Below, piece after piece: positions 53,480-61,854 of a DNA stretch of 64,000 bases; positions within the stretch are counted from its first letter, which is position 1, and each line of letters starts with the position of its first letter. This stretch comes from Pseudomaricurvus alkylphenolicus (GTDB lineage Bacteria > Pseudomonadota > Gammaproteobacteria > Pseudomonadales > Cellvibrionaceae). The stretch covers positions 306,086 through 370,085 of the forward strand of contig NZ_JAAQPI010000010.1 in assembly GCF_011683955.1 (NCBI RefSeq), read 5' to 3'. The position numbers were made by a program, and so were the translations under genes. A model generated the notes under the pieces. The model saw only the letters and a list, made by a program, of their open reading frames with translations. It was not told the DNA's origin and ran no database searches.

Positions 53480-54766
53480 ATGACGATACAACCGCAAGCT
53501 TTCCTGTCCGAACTCTTTGACACCGCGGTTGCGGCGGCCCACCCACGCCAGGTGTTGGCCGATTACCTGCCCGAAGATCGCAGCGGCCGCGCTGTTGTGA
53601 TCGGCGCGGGTAAGGCGGCGGCCTCCATGGCCGCGGCACTGGAGCAGGCCTGGCAGGGGCCTCTGAGTGGATTGGTGGTTACCCGCTATGGCCATGGCGC
53701 CGAGTGTCAGCATATCGAAGTGGTCGAAGCCGCTCATCCCGTCCCGGACGATGCCGGCGAGGCGGTTGCCAAACGCATATTGGAGCTGGTCAGTAACCTC
53801 TCTGCGGAGGATCAGGTGATTTGCCTGATTTCAGGTGGCGGCTCCTCGTTGCTGGCCCTACCGGCTCAGGGAATCACGCTTAAGGATAAGCAGGCCATTA
53901 ACAAGGCGCTGCTGAAATCCGGCGCCAGCATCGACGAGATGAACTGCGTGCGCAAGCACCTTTCCGCCATTAAGGGCGGTCGTCTGGCCAAAGCGGCGTA
54001 TCCTGCGCGGGTTCATACCTTTGCGATTTCTGACGTTCCCGGCGACGAAGCTACCGTTATTGCTTCAGGCCCCACCGTTGCTGATCCAACGACATCGGCC
54101 CAAGCTCTGCTTATTCTCAATAAATACGAGATCGACATTCCCGACACTGTTCAACAGTGGTTGCTGGATCCTGCATCGGAAACGGTAAAACCCGGCGATC
54201 CGGTTCTGGACAACTGCCACTTCACTATGATCGCTACGCCACAGCAGTCACTTGACGCTGCGGCAGAGATAGCGACAAAAAGAGGTATTACACCGCTGGT
54301 ATTAGGAGACGGTATAGAAGGGGAGTCGCGCGAAGTTGCCAAAGTACACGCCGCCATTGCCCGGCAGATCGCCGAGAGACACCAGCCGTTACCTGCCCCT
54401 TGTGTGATACTGTCTGGTGGTGAAACCACCGTTACCGTCAAAGGCAAGGGCAGGGGTGGCCGCAATGCCGAATTTCTGTTGAGCCTGGCTATATCATTGC
54501 AACAACATCCGCGTATATTTGCACTGGCGGCTGACACCGATGGCATTGACGGTTCCGAAGACAACGCCGGATGCCTGTTAACACCGCAGACTTATACCCG
54601 CGCTCACAGCCTCGCACTGAATGCCAGTGATTATCTGGACAACAATGATGGCTACAGCTTTTTCGAGGCAACCGACGACCTGCTGATGACCGGTCCCACT
54701 CGCACCAATGTCAACGACTTTCGTGCAATCCTGATTCTCCCGGAGGGAAACTATGAGTCCGAATAA
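53480..54766 (+). CDS. ttuD: Glycerate 2-kinase, type 2 (MOFRL family)
   Basis: The 428-residue protein has the GckA/TtuD layout: VVIGAGKAAASMAAALEQA, VVEAAHPVPDDAG, ICLISGGGSSLLALPAQGI, NCVRKHLSAIKGGRLAKAA, ISDVPGDEATVIASGP, then the MOFRL domain with LSGGETTVTVKGKGRGGRNA and LAADTDGIDGSEDNAG. It phosphorylates D-glycerate to 2-phosphoglycerate. The stop lies 14 bases inside the pyruvate kinase gene, so the two are translated together. Fits the product of GlxR. Confidence 0.92.
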   Translation: MTIQPQAFLSELFDTAVAAAHPRQVLADYLPEDRSGRAVVIGAGKAAASMAAALEQAWQGPLSGLVVTRYGHGAECQHIEVVEAAHPVPDDAGEAVAKRILELVSNLSAEDQVICLISGGGSSLLALPAQGITLKDKQAINKALLKSGASIDEMNCVRKHLSAIKGGRLAKAAYPARVHTFAISDVPGDEATVIASGPTVADPTTSAQALLILNKYEIDIPDTVQQWLLDPASETVKPGDPVLDNCHFTMIATPQQSLDAAAEIATKRGITPLVLGDGIEGESREVAKVHAAIARQIAERHQPLPAPCVILSGGETTVTVKGKGRGGRNAEFLLSLAISLQQHPRIFALAADTDGIDGSEDNAGCLLTPQTYTRAHSLALNASDYLDNNDGYSFFEATDDLLMTGPTRTNVNDFRAILILPEGNYESE

Positions 54767-56174
54767 TAAGAACACCAAAATTCTGGCCACGCTCGGTCCG
54801 GCTATAGCCGACAAAGAGGCGCTTCGCCAATTGGTGAATGCCGGCGCCAATATTTTTCGGCTCAACTTCAGTCATGGCTCTCATCAGGACCACGAGCAAC
54901 GCTACCGCTGGGTCAGGGAGATCGAAGAAGAGACCGGTCGCCCCATCGGTATATTGATGGATTTGCAGGGGCCGAAAATTCGTGTTGGCACTTTTAGAGA
55001 CAGTCAGATTGAACTGACAAAGGGCAACAAATTTGTTCTGGATAATGACTTTGAGCAGGGAGATGTAAACCGTGTTCAGCTGCCGCACCCGGAAGTCATC
55101 GAAGCACTTGAGCCAGGCATGGAGCTGCTCTTGGACGACGGCAAGATCCGATTGCGGGTTGATGCCTGCGATTGCGATAGTGTGGAAACGACGGTTGTTG
55201 TCGGTGGACCTTTGTCGGATCGTAAAGGGGTGAATATTCCCGATGCGATTTTGACCAGTGGTGTGCTGACCGAAAAAGACCGCGACGACCTGGAGTTTGG
55301 CTTAAACCTGGGTGTTGATTGGGTTGCCCTGTCGTTTGTACAGAGACCACAGGATGTTGAATTTGCCAAAGAACTGATAAACGGCCGCGCTTCGATTATG
55401 GCAAAGATTGAAAAGCCGTCTGCTGTAGAGATGATCGAGGATATTGTCGTTACTGCAGACGGTATTATGATTGCCCGCGGTGACCTTGGTGTTGAAATCC
55501 CGGCAGAGCAGGTACCCAGTACGCAGAAACGAATTATTCAAGAATGCCGCAAGCAGGGCAGACCCGTAGTCGTCGCCACGCAGATGCTGGAGTCTATGCG
55601 TGATGCTCCGACACCAACACGCGCTGAGGTAACGGATGTTGCCAACGCGGTGTTTGAAGGTGCGGATGCGGTAATGCTGTCGGCGGAGACTGCGTCGGGG
55701 CGCTACCCGATAGAGGCTGTTGAGATGATGAGTAAGATCATCCGCCAGGTAGAAGCAGATCCTCGCTTCCGGGCAGGGCTGGATGCGACTCACGCAAAAC
55801 CGGAGCCGACATCAGCAGATGCCATCAGTTGTGCGATTCGTCGTATCTCCACAATTTTACATATTCCCGTGACCATCAATTTTACCGGTACAGGGAGCAG
55901 TAGCTTGCGTGCCTCACGGGAACGACCACAGGCGCCGATTCTCAGTCTGACAAGAAATCTCGCAACGGCGAGAAAGCTGACTGTGGTATGGGGCATTAAT
56001 TCTGTGCACGATCCTGATTTTGACGGCAAGGGAGATTTTGTTCGTCAGGCTTTGGATGCGGCCAAACGGGAACGGGTAGCGGCGGTTGGAGATACCGTCG
56101 TGATTACCGCAGGAATGCCTTTCGGGCAGCAGGGAAGTACTAATCTCCTGCGTATTGAAACCATTCCCGCCTGA
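54753..56174 (+). CDS. pyk: Pyruvate kinase
   Basis: The 473-residue protein has NTKILATLGPAI, FRLNFSHGSHQDH, MDLQGPKIRVGTF, the B-domain, DWVALSFVQRP, SIMAKIEKPSAVEMIEDI with the catalytic lysine, ARGDLGVEIPAEQV and ATQMLESMRDAPTPTRAEV. It makes pyruvate and ATP from phosphoenolpyruvate. Overlapping the glycerate kinase gene by 14 bases, it is dedicated to this pathway: 2-phosphoglycerate needs only enolase (not encoded here) to reach its substrate. Confidence 0.95.
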   Translation: MSPNNKNTKILATLGPAIADKEALRQLVNAGANIFRLNFSHGSHQDHEQRYRWVREIEEETGRPIGILMDLQGPKIRVGTFRDSQIELTKGNKFVLDNDFEQGDVNRVQLPHPEVIEALEPGMELLLDDGKIRLRVDACDCDSVETTVVVGGPLSDRKGVNIPDAILTSGVLTEKDRDDLEFGLNLGVDWVALSFVQRPQDVEFAKELINGRASIMAKIEKPSAVEMIEDIVVTADGIMIARGDLGVEIPAEQVPSTQKRIIQECRKQGRPVVVATQMLESMRDAPTPTRAEVTDVANAVFEGADAVMLSAETASGRYPIEAVEMMSKIIRQVEADPRFRAGLDATHAKPEPTSADAISCAIRRISTILHIPVTINFTGTGSSSLRASRERPQAPILSLTRNLATARKLTVVWGINSVHDPDFDGKGDFVRQALDAAKRERVAAVGDTVVITAGMPFGQQGSTNLLRIETIPA

Positions 56175-56590
56175 CCTCAATTTTCGACCCGGAAGGGGAC
56201 GGAGGTTGCTGCCTCTGTCCCCGCAGTACGTGAACAAAGTTGTACCACTGAATCGGACCGCAACGGACTCTGATAGCGCCCACCTGCCCAAATAATACCG
56301 TGCAAACTGACCACAAAAACCCGCAAAACCTAAACACTTAAACGATTAATTACCAGAAAAAAACCGGCTAGACTCCAAGGTCATTAAAAACCCCCTAAAT
56401 ATGCAAACACAGGTCTTGACACAAGTGTCAGGATTTCTATAGCTTAGAGCCCTGGCCGAAACGTTTGCCGAATTAGCCCGGAACGCGTTGAGGTCGAAAC
56501 AATAAACATGATAAATAACTTACGGGAGGACAACTTCGATTCATCGAGCCCACCTGCTCCAACCACGGTGTCGGCGACCATGACTTCGAA
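56175..56590. other. Intergenic region with promoter and possible leader of the NCS2 permease
   Basis: The first 230 bases hold nothing I recognise beyond AT-rich sequence before the promoter. The promoter lies at 56416-56443. A 28-codon frame (ATG 56508, MINNLREDNFDSSSPPAPTT, stop TGA 56592-56594) ends on the GTG that opens the permease frame, which suggests a leader peptide coupled to the permease; this is uncertain. Confidence 0.45.
56416..56443 (+). promoter_or_regulatory. Promoter of the NCS2 permease, twin of the gcl promoter
   Basis: TTGACA (56416-56421), 16-base spacer beginning CAAGTGTCAGG, and TATAGC (56438-56443). The -35 region holds the inverted repeat TGACAC-AA-GTGTCA. The match to 49695-49722 covers 24 of the 28 bases. 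Confidence 0.7.
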
Positions 56591-58228
56591 GTGAGTAAAC
56601 CGATGAACCGACAAACATCCACCTATCCGCTGTTCGCACGCAGTGACCTCAGTGCCTTCTGGGCACTGTTTACTGATAACCTCACAAACCTCATTGTTCT
56701 CGGCGGTATCTGCAAATTTGTTTTTAACATGCCCGCCGATATCGTTTTTGGTCGCATCGTCCCCGGTGCCGCCGTCGCCATTCTTGCCGGAGTCATTGTT
56801 TACACTCTGATGGCCCGTCGACTCGCCGCCAAAACCGGTCGCGACGACGTTACTGCATTGCCCTACGGTATCAGTACACCGGTTATGTTTGTTTACCTGT
56901 TCGGTGTGATCGGTCCCATCTACTGGTCCACTAACGACGCGCTGCTGGCCTGGCAGGTTGGTATCGGTGCCGGCTTTATCGGTGGCATTGTCGCTGCCTT
57001 TGGCGCGCTGATTGGTCCATTCCTGAAGCGGGTAACGCCTCGCGCGGGTATGCTGGGAACCCTGTGCGGTATCGCGCTTGTCTTTATCGGTACCGTTTCG
57101 CTGGCCAATATTTTTGAAGAGCCCGTGATCGGTTTTGTTTCCCTGATGATTATCGTCTGGGGGTTGGTGGGCCGTTTCAAGTTACCGTTTAATCTGCCTG
57201 CCGGTCTGGTAGCTCTGATTGTGGGCACTATCATGGCTCTGTCCATGGGTAAGGCTTCCGTAAGCTTTGACGGCGTGGGTTTTTATCCACCGCTGCCTTA
57301 CTTCGGTGATTTGATCGCCGGTCTGCAGCATCTGTTCAGCAACCCTGAGTTGTTCCTGGTGTTGGTACCTGTTCAGATTTATAACTTTATCGAAACCATG
57401 AACAACGTAGAGTCCGCCGAAGCCGCCGGTGATAAGTACCCGGTTGCCGCCTGTCAGGTTACCGATGGTGTCGGTACCATGATTGGTGCTGTGTTCGGTT
57501 CTCCGTTCCCCACCACAGTCTATATCGGCCATCCGGTTTACAGCCGCATGCAGGCGCGTTGTGGTTATGTTCTAGCCGTGGGCGTGGTGTTCTTCCTGGC
57601 GGCAACCTTTGGTCTGCTGGCATTCCTGAGTAATCTGATACCGCTTTCTGCTGCTGCCCCCATTCTGGTCTTTGTGGCCATCAGCCTGATTTCTGAAAGC
57701 GCCAACAGCGTTAAGAAAGAACACATGATGGCTATCGCCATTGCCATGATGCCGCATGTTTCCAGCTTTGTGATGGTTAAGTGGGGCTCCATGATGAATG
57801 CCTTGCGCGATGCGGGTGCTGCCAATCTGCCCAATCTCACCGATGAAGCAATGGTAGGTGCGATGCTGCAACAGGGCGCTCACGTCTTAGGCCACCAGGC
57901 CCTGTCTCAGGGGGCGATTATCACCGGGCTGATGTGGGGGGCTATTGTCGCCAGTGTCATTGATGGTCGTTTCCGCAACGCCGGTTGGTTCTCGGTTGTC
58001 GGCGGAGTGATGGCCTCTATTGGTATTCTGCACTCCGGTTCCATGCACCTGCCGGTCTTTAACGGCATTGTCGGCGGTTACCTGGCTATTGGTGCCTTCC
58101 TGTTGCTTTACCCCATGTTGTCCAAAGTGGAAACACTGGACGGTCGGGAGGTGACGACTGACGCCGATAACGACGAAGATGAATCAGATGTGGTAGGACA
58201 CGGACATCAAATGACGTCTGAACGCTAA
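56591..58228 (+). CDS. NCS2-type permease (xanthine/uracil family)
   Basis: The 545-residue protein has 12 or more membrane segments: LTNLIVLGGICKFVFNMP, GRDDVTALPYGISTPVMFVY (related to the NCS2 G-x-x-x-GLPYGI motif), FLKRVTPRAGMLGTLCGIAL, and ETMNNVESAEAAGDKYPVA in the Q/E-containing binding loop. Substrates of the family are purines, uracil and, for some members, other small rings or organic acids. The shared promoter with gcl suggests a substrate that yields glyoxylate (for instance a purine or ureide, or glyoxylate precursor), but this is inference. The frame opens with GTG 56591; ATG 56603 is an alternative start. Confidence 0.85.
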   Translation: MSKPMNRQTSTYPLFARSDLSAFWALFTDNLTNLIVLGGICKFVFNMPADIVFGRIVPGAAVAILAGVIVYTLMARRLAAKTGRDDVTALPYGISTPVMFVYLFGVIGPIYWSTNDALLAWQVGIGAGFIGGIVAAFGALIGPFLKRVTPRAGMLGTLCGIALVFIGTVSLANIFEEPVIGFVSLMIIVWGLVGRFKLPFNLPAGLVALIVGTIMALSMGKASVSFDGVGFYPPLPYFGDLIAGLQHLFSNPELFLVLVPVQIYNFIETMNNVESAEAAGDKYPVAACQVTDGVGTMIGAVFGSPFPTTVYIGHPVYSRMQARCGYVLAVGVVFFLAATFGLLAFLSNLIPLSAAAPILVFVAISLISESANSVKKEHMMAIAIAMMPHVSSFVMVKWGSMMNALRDAGAANLPNLTDEAMVGAMLQQGAHVLGHQALSQGAIITGLMWGAIVASVIDGRFRNAGWFSVVGGVMASIGILHSGSMHLPVFNGIVGGYLAIGAFLLLYPMLSKVETLDGREVTTDADNDEDESDVVGHGHQMTSER

Positions 58229-58245
58229 GCTGCAAACACCAGGAA

Positions 58246-58273
58246 AAGCCCGGGCAATGCCCGGGCTTTTTTT
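58246..58273. terminator. Strong bidirectional terminator
   Basis: AAGCCCGGGC (58246-58255), loop AAT and GCCCGGGCTT (58259-58268) followed by five more T residues on the plus strand; the minus strand has CTTTTCC after the stem. It separates the NCS2 permease gene from the convergent TauE-like gene, whose stop is at 58277. Confidence 0.9.
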
Positions 58274-58276
58274 GAC

Positions 58277-59155
58277 TCAAAAAAACGACCCCAATCCCAT
58301 CGCCAGTATCCACAAAGCAAACAACCGCTTGAGTTGCATGACCGGAAGATAACAGGCGAGCCTGCGCGCAAGCCAGGCACCCACAATGGCACCCGGCCCT
58401 GCAAAGAGGACAACTTGCCAATAGAGGTTGGGAGAGAACAGCAGATGTTCCCAGACGCCGGCCAAAACCGTGATCGCTGACACCACCACAGCCGCTGCCA
58501 CCGCCGCAACGGCGTTAAAGCCCCTTAGAATAAGGTAAATGGCCAGGATTTCACCAACGCCTACGGATAACCAAGCAGTAATGGCGCCGCCCACCAGGCC
58601 CAGCAGAGGCAGCATCAGAAAATCCCTGTCTTCAAGATTCTGCCGGTATTGGCTCTGTGGCTCCCGAAAACTCACATAGAGAATGGCAATTCCCAGAATA
58701 ATGGAGAATACCGCAAACATTTCCTTGATAGGGCCGGGTGCCGAAACATTCAGGCCATAGACCAGCCACATTCCTAGGACTGAGGTAACCGAGACCAGGG
58801 TGATGGTTGGTACGTAGGCGCTCCAGTTGCGGCGATCGATCTCGGTGTCGATATTGCGCCAGTAACGGGTCCAGGCTACGGCCCCGGTGGTCATACCCAT
58901 ACACTGAATACCAAAGCTGGTGGCGACCGACTGTGCAACGCTGAATTGCAACTGGTCAAAAGCGGGGATAAAGACCACACCTCCACCGGCACCGGTAGCA
59001 TTGGCAAAGATGGCTCCGATCACGCCCAGCAGGGCAAAAGCCAGGTACTCGGTAACAATGGCAATAGTATTGGGAAGGCTGAGCAAGACCAGAATCCAGA
59101 GCGCCAGCAACACTATTGCAGGCTGCAGAATCAGGGCTCTGACACGTATGAGCAC
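58277..59155 (-). CDS. TauE/SafE family membrane permease
   Basis: The 292-residue protein has about eight membrane segments and the TauE/SafE marks: FANATGAGGGVVFIPAF in the first half and DFLMLPLLGLVGGAITAWLS with VGEILAIYLILRG in the second half. Family members export or import sulfite, sulfoacetate or other small anions. It stands alone between a terminator and a GGDEF gene; its substrate is unknown. Confidence 0.85.
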   Translation of the reverse strand: MLIRVRALILQPAIVLLALWILVLLSLPNTIAIVTEYLAFALLGVIGAIFANATGAGGGVVFIPAFDQLQFSVAQSVATSFGIQCMGMTTGAVAWTRYWRNIDTEIDRRNWSAYVPTITLVSVTSVLGMWLVYGLNVSAPGPIKEMFAVFSIILGIAILYVSFREPQSQYRQNLEDRDFLMLPLLGLVGGAITAWLSVGVGEILAIYLILRGFNAVAAVAAAVVVSAITVLAGVWEHLLFSPNLYWQVVLFAGPGAIVGAWLARRLACYLPVMQLKRLFALWILAMGLGSFF

Positions 59156-59229
59156 GGTTAATAAATTCCTGTTTTAAATGCAAATTGTACTGATTGCTGA
59201 CACTTCTATACAGTCTAGTGCATTCGTAT

Positions 59230-60504
59230 TCAGGATGGGGTAAGCAGGTTTAAAGGTGCCAATTGGTATCCGGCGTCTGATTCTCGCTTGGCCTGGTACA
59301 TATTCTTGTCCGCCGCGTGCACCAGGTCACCCAGTGACATATGGGAGTCGGTCTCGCCGGAATAGAAACACGCACCGACACTGATGGAGACGTCGATATT
59401 TTCAGCGGTCAGTGCCAGGGCGGATGCGTTGAAGGTGGCCGCAATCTTCTCGCAGATGATTTCCATATCTTCGATACGAGGCACATTGGGGCAGATAGCA
59501 ACAAATTCATCGCCACCAAAACGAGCGACAACATCCGTACGTCGGAACAAGTTGCGAAGCAGGGCTGCGCATTCCACCAGCACCATATCGCCGATGCGGT
59601 GGCCGTAGCTGTCGTTGATGGGTTTGAAGTTATCCAGATCGATAAAGAGCAGCCCCATACTGCGTTTTTCTTCGTCGATATTGATTTTGATTTCTTCAGC
59701 AATCTCGTAGAAGGGCTCCTTTCGAAGCAAGCCCGTCATCTGGTCGTGATACGCCAGATCTTCCAGTTTGCGACGAATGGCGCGTTCGTCGGTCAGGTCG
59801 TAACTGATAAAGATGATGTTTTTCAGCTCTCCGTTACGATACACAGGCACGATATGCAGCTCTTCCATAAAGGTACTGCCGTCCTGTTTGACACTGCGAA
59901 ACTCGCCGACGAACTCAGGCCGCCTTTCGATCTCATCGAGTATATCCACCCGGTTTAGCCCAGACAGGGGACTGGTGATGGTTTTTAGATCGAAGATATT
60001 CACGCCCGCGATAAGTTTGTCGCTAAAACCCGTACGACGTTTAAAACGGCGATTAATAACATCAACCACACCCTGGTGATCTGTAATCGCCACTGAAAAC
60101 GGGTTGTGTTCAAATACCGTCGATTTCAGCATCAGTTCTTCCAGGCGTTTATGCTGTATCGTAATGTCTTCAAGCAGCAGGAACACCACGACCTGGTCAT
60201 CGTCGACAACGGAGGAGGCTTCACAGCGAACGGTGACTTCCTCTCCATGGCAGCCCTTAAGGCTGAGGTCGTAGTGAGAGACACTGCAATTGTTGATCAA
60301 AGCAGCGCTGTATTTTAGAAATTCACGTTGGTGATACACAATTTCCGGAAAGAAATCGGGCAGCTCATCTTGATGGTGGTAACCCAGAATTTGCAACAGG
60401 CTATGGTTTACCAGAGTAATACGATTGTTTTCGATACGCATATAGCCTTCGCTACTGCGCATTAAAAGAAAGTCCCTTTCGCGGACATCCAGGCTTTTAT
60501 TCAT
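59230..60504 (-). CDS. Diguanylate cyclase with two PAS domains
   Basis: The 424-residue protein has two PAS domains (about residues 13-125: NNRITLVNHSLLQILGYH; and 130-250: DHQGVVDVINRRFKRRTGFS with GEFRSVKQDGSTFMEEL), then a GGDEF domain with HDQMTGLLRKEPF, FIDLDNFKPINDSYGH and ARFGGDEFVAI. RRTD five residues before GGDEF forms the inhibitory RxxD site for cyclic di-GMP feedback. No signal peptide or membrane segment is present, so it senses in the cytoplasm. The start is MNKSLDVRERDFLLM. Confidence 0.92.
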   Translation of the reverse strand: MNKSLDVRERDFLLMRSSEGYMRIENNRITLVNHSLLQILGYHHQDELPDFFPEIVYHQREFLKYSAALINNCSVSHYDLSLKGCHGEEVTVRCEASSVVDDDQVVVFLLLEDITIQHKRLEELMLKSTVFEHNPFSVAITDHQGVVDVINRRFKRRTGFSDKLIAGVNIFDLKTITSPLSGLNRVDILDEIERRPEFVGEFRSVKQDGSTFMEELHIVPVYRNGELKNIIFISYDLTDERAIRRKLEDLAYHDQMTGLLRKEPFYEIAEEIKINIDEEKRSMGLLFIDLDNFKPINDSYGHRIGDMVLVECAALLRNLFRRTDVVARFGGDEFVAICPNVPRIEDMEIICEKIAATFNASALALTAENIDVSISVGACFYSGETDSHMSLGDLVHAADKNMYQAKRESDAGYQLAPLNLLTPS

Positions 60505-60804
60505 TATTATTTTGCCACCGTTACCAATTACAGACTAACAGTCACCTCCGGCAATATAAACAGCCCTATGTCAGCCGTGTGCGCAACTTGTTGTAATTCT
60601 GCCTGTATTTCTGGCGATACAATCAAGCGCCTCCCAACAGCAATACGGCTATCTGCAGGATGTGGCATTTCGAGGCAGTATGCCAGCACTCTCAGGATGT
60701 GGCTAGACCTGAGAGTCACAAAAATCAAATATGGTGATATGTGGCCAAGAGGACGTCAACACAAAGCTATCAGTCTCAATTGACCAGTTATTGATCAATT
60801 TGGG
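60505..60804. other. Gap upstream of the diguanylate cyclase gene
   Basis: A 66-codon minus-strand frame (60528-60728, MIFVTLRSSHILRVLAYCL) ends 24 bases before the cyclase start. It resembles no family I know and has no clear ribosome binding site, so I do not call it a gene. The rest shows no structure I can name. Confidence 0.4.
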
Positions 60805-61008
60805 TCAGTGTTTTGTGTAAGCGACAATGGAAACGCCCAGCTTTGATTCCAGTTCCTTGAGCCGTGCCAGCTGATCATCCGTTAAATGAGCCGGTTGGGG
60901 GTCTTGTTCTACAGCGACCATCGTCAGGTCAAATTCCTGTTCCAATGACTGCAGTGCTTGCAGGGCAGACTTGTCCAATGGGGCAGGGTGGTAGTTATTG
61001 TAGGACAC
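60805..61008 (-). CDS. Small hypothetical protein (67 residues)
   Basis: A GTG start (complement 61006-61008) has GAGGTATT eight bases upstream. The 67-residue product has two helical stretches: LDKSALQALQSLEQEFDLTM and LTDDQLARLKELESKLGVSI, ending VAYTKH. The two stretches look like internally related 'L..L...E..L.V' repeats. There is no signal peptide. Its function is unknown. It is flanked by the diguanylate cyclase and the DUF2147 gene. Confidence 0.6.
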   Translation of the reverse strand: MSYNNYHPAPLDKSALQALQSLEQEFDLTMVAVEQDPQPAHLTDDQLARLKELESKLGVSIVAYTKH

Positions 61009-61101
61009 GCGGAATACCTCTCAATGTTACTGTGATGATACCGAACCATCAGTATAGTCAGGAATCGGTTATTGAGAGTACGTAACCAAGCCAGAAAAGG
61101 A

Positions 61102-61533
61102 TCAAAGACGATTCCACACCTTGGTTTGGGAAAATACACCAAAACCCGCTTTCAGCTTGAGCGTGTTGCCTTCGCGCCAGACTTCACAGTCATATTCACT
61201 GCCGGACTCCGGATCCAGTACCTGACCGTTGATCCATTTTTCGCCGTCGGCTTCCAGCCCGGTGATAAAAACGAGGCCTACAATGGGTTGGCCCTCGCGG
61301 TCATCTGAACATTCCGTGCAGACAGCGTTTTGGTTAGTATCGTCGTAGAGTTTCACGATACGTCCTCGCAGTTCATCACCTTCCATAAACAGCTCGACCA
61401 ATGATTCAGGTTGGCCAAAGCGGTCAGTGGTTTGCCATTGGCCTGTTACGGTGTTATCCATCGCCAGTGCTGAGCTGCTAAGCAATAGTCCGTTCAGCAA
61501 TACTGCGCTAAGAAGCTGAGAGAGTTTGGTCAT
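61102..61533 (-). CDS. DUF2147 family exported protein
   Basis: The 143-residue protein has a signal peptide (MTKLSQLLSAVLLNGLLLSS, cut near ALA-MD) and the DUF2147 body: GQWQTTDRFGQPESLVELF, GDELRGRIVKLYD, CTECSDDREGQPIVGL and KWINGQVLDPESGSEYDCEV ending W.RL. The family is a small periplasmic beta-barrel of unknown role. Two cysteines (CTEC) may bind metal or form a disulfide. It lies alone on the minus strand. Confidence 0.85.
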   Translation of the reverse strand: MTKLSQLLSAVLLNGLLLSSSALAMDNTVTGQWQTTDRFGQPESLVELFMEGDELRGRIVKLYDDTNQNAVCTECSDDREGQPIVGLVFITGLEADGEKWINGQVLDPESGSEYDCEVWREGNTLKLKAGFGVFSQTKVWNRL

Positions 61534-61745
61534 GGTGGCTATCCTCTTGTTTTGATTCCCGGGAACCTAAATGTGACCGCCAGTGTAGCACTCTCTCTTT
61601 CCTGACCCCGCTTTACAATCCGTAAAGAACTGATAATGTCGCGGATTGACGAAAGCAAGGCTTCAACGGCTGATGGTCAGTCTGTAAAGCGCAAGCCCAG
61701 GGTTTCATGCTGTTATCGAGGGATACAAGATTGTTTAATTTAGAA

Positions 61746-61854
61746 ACCGGTTCAAGGCCGTCTGTTTTAAAAACCGGTTCAAGGCCGTCTGTTTTAAAAA
61801 CCAGTTCAAGACTGTCTATCTTAAAAACCGGTTCAAGACTGTCTGTCTTTAAAA
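61746..61854. repeat. Four tandem copies of a 27-bp unit overlapping the 3' end of the enoyl-CoA hydratase gene
   Basis: The unit starts ACCGGTTCAAGGCCGTCTG and ends TTTTAAAA. Copies begin at 61746, 61773, 61800 and 61827; the fourth has one extra base and the third and fourth have ACTGTCT where the first two have CCGTCT. The fourth copy contains the last codons and the stop (TGA complement at 61833-61835) of the enoyl-CoA hydratase gene, so the array is a tandem amplification of that gene's end. Confidence 0.8.

Noticed and set aside
60528..60728. 66-codon minus-strand frame before the diguanylate cyclase gene
   Set aside because: No ribosome binding site, no recognised domain and an ordinary length for a chance frame.
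61746..61854. CRISPR array
   Set aside because: The repeats are directly adjacent with no spacers and no cas genes are present.
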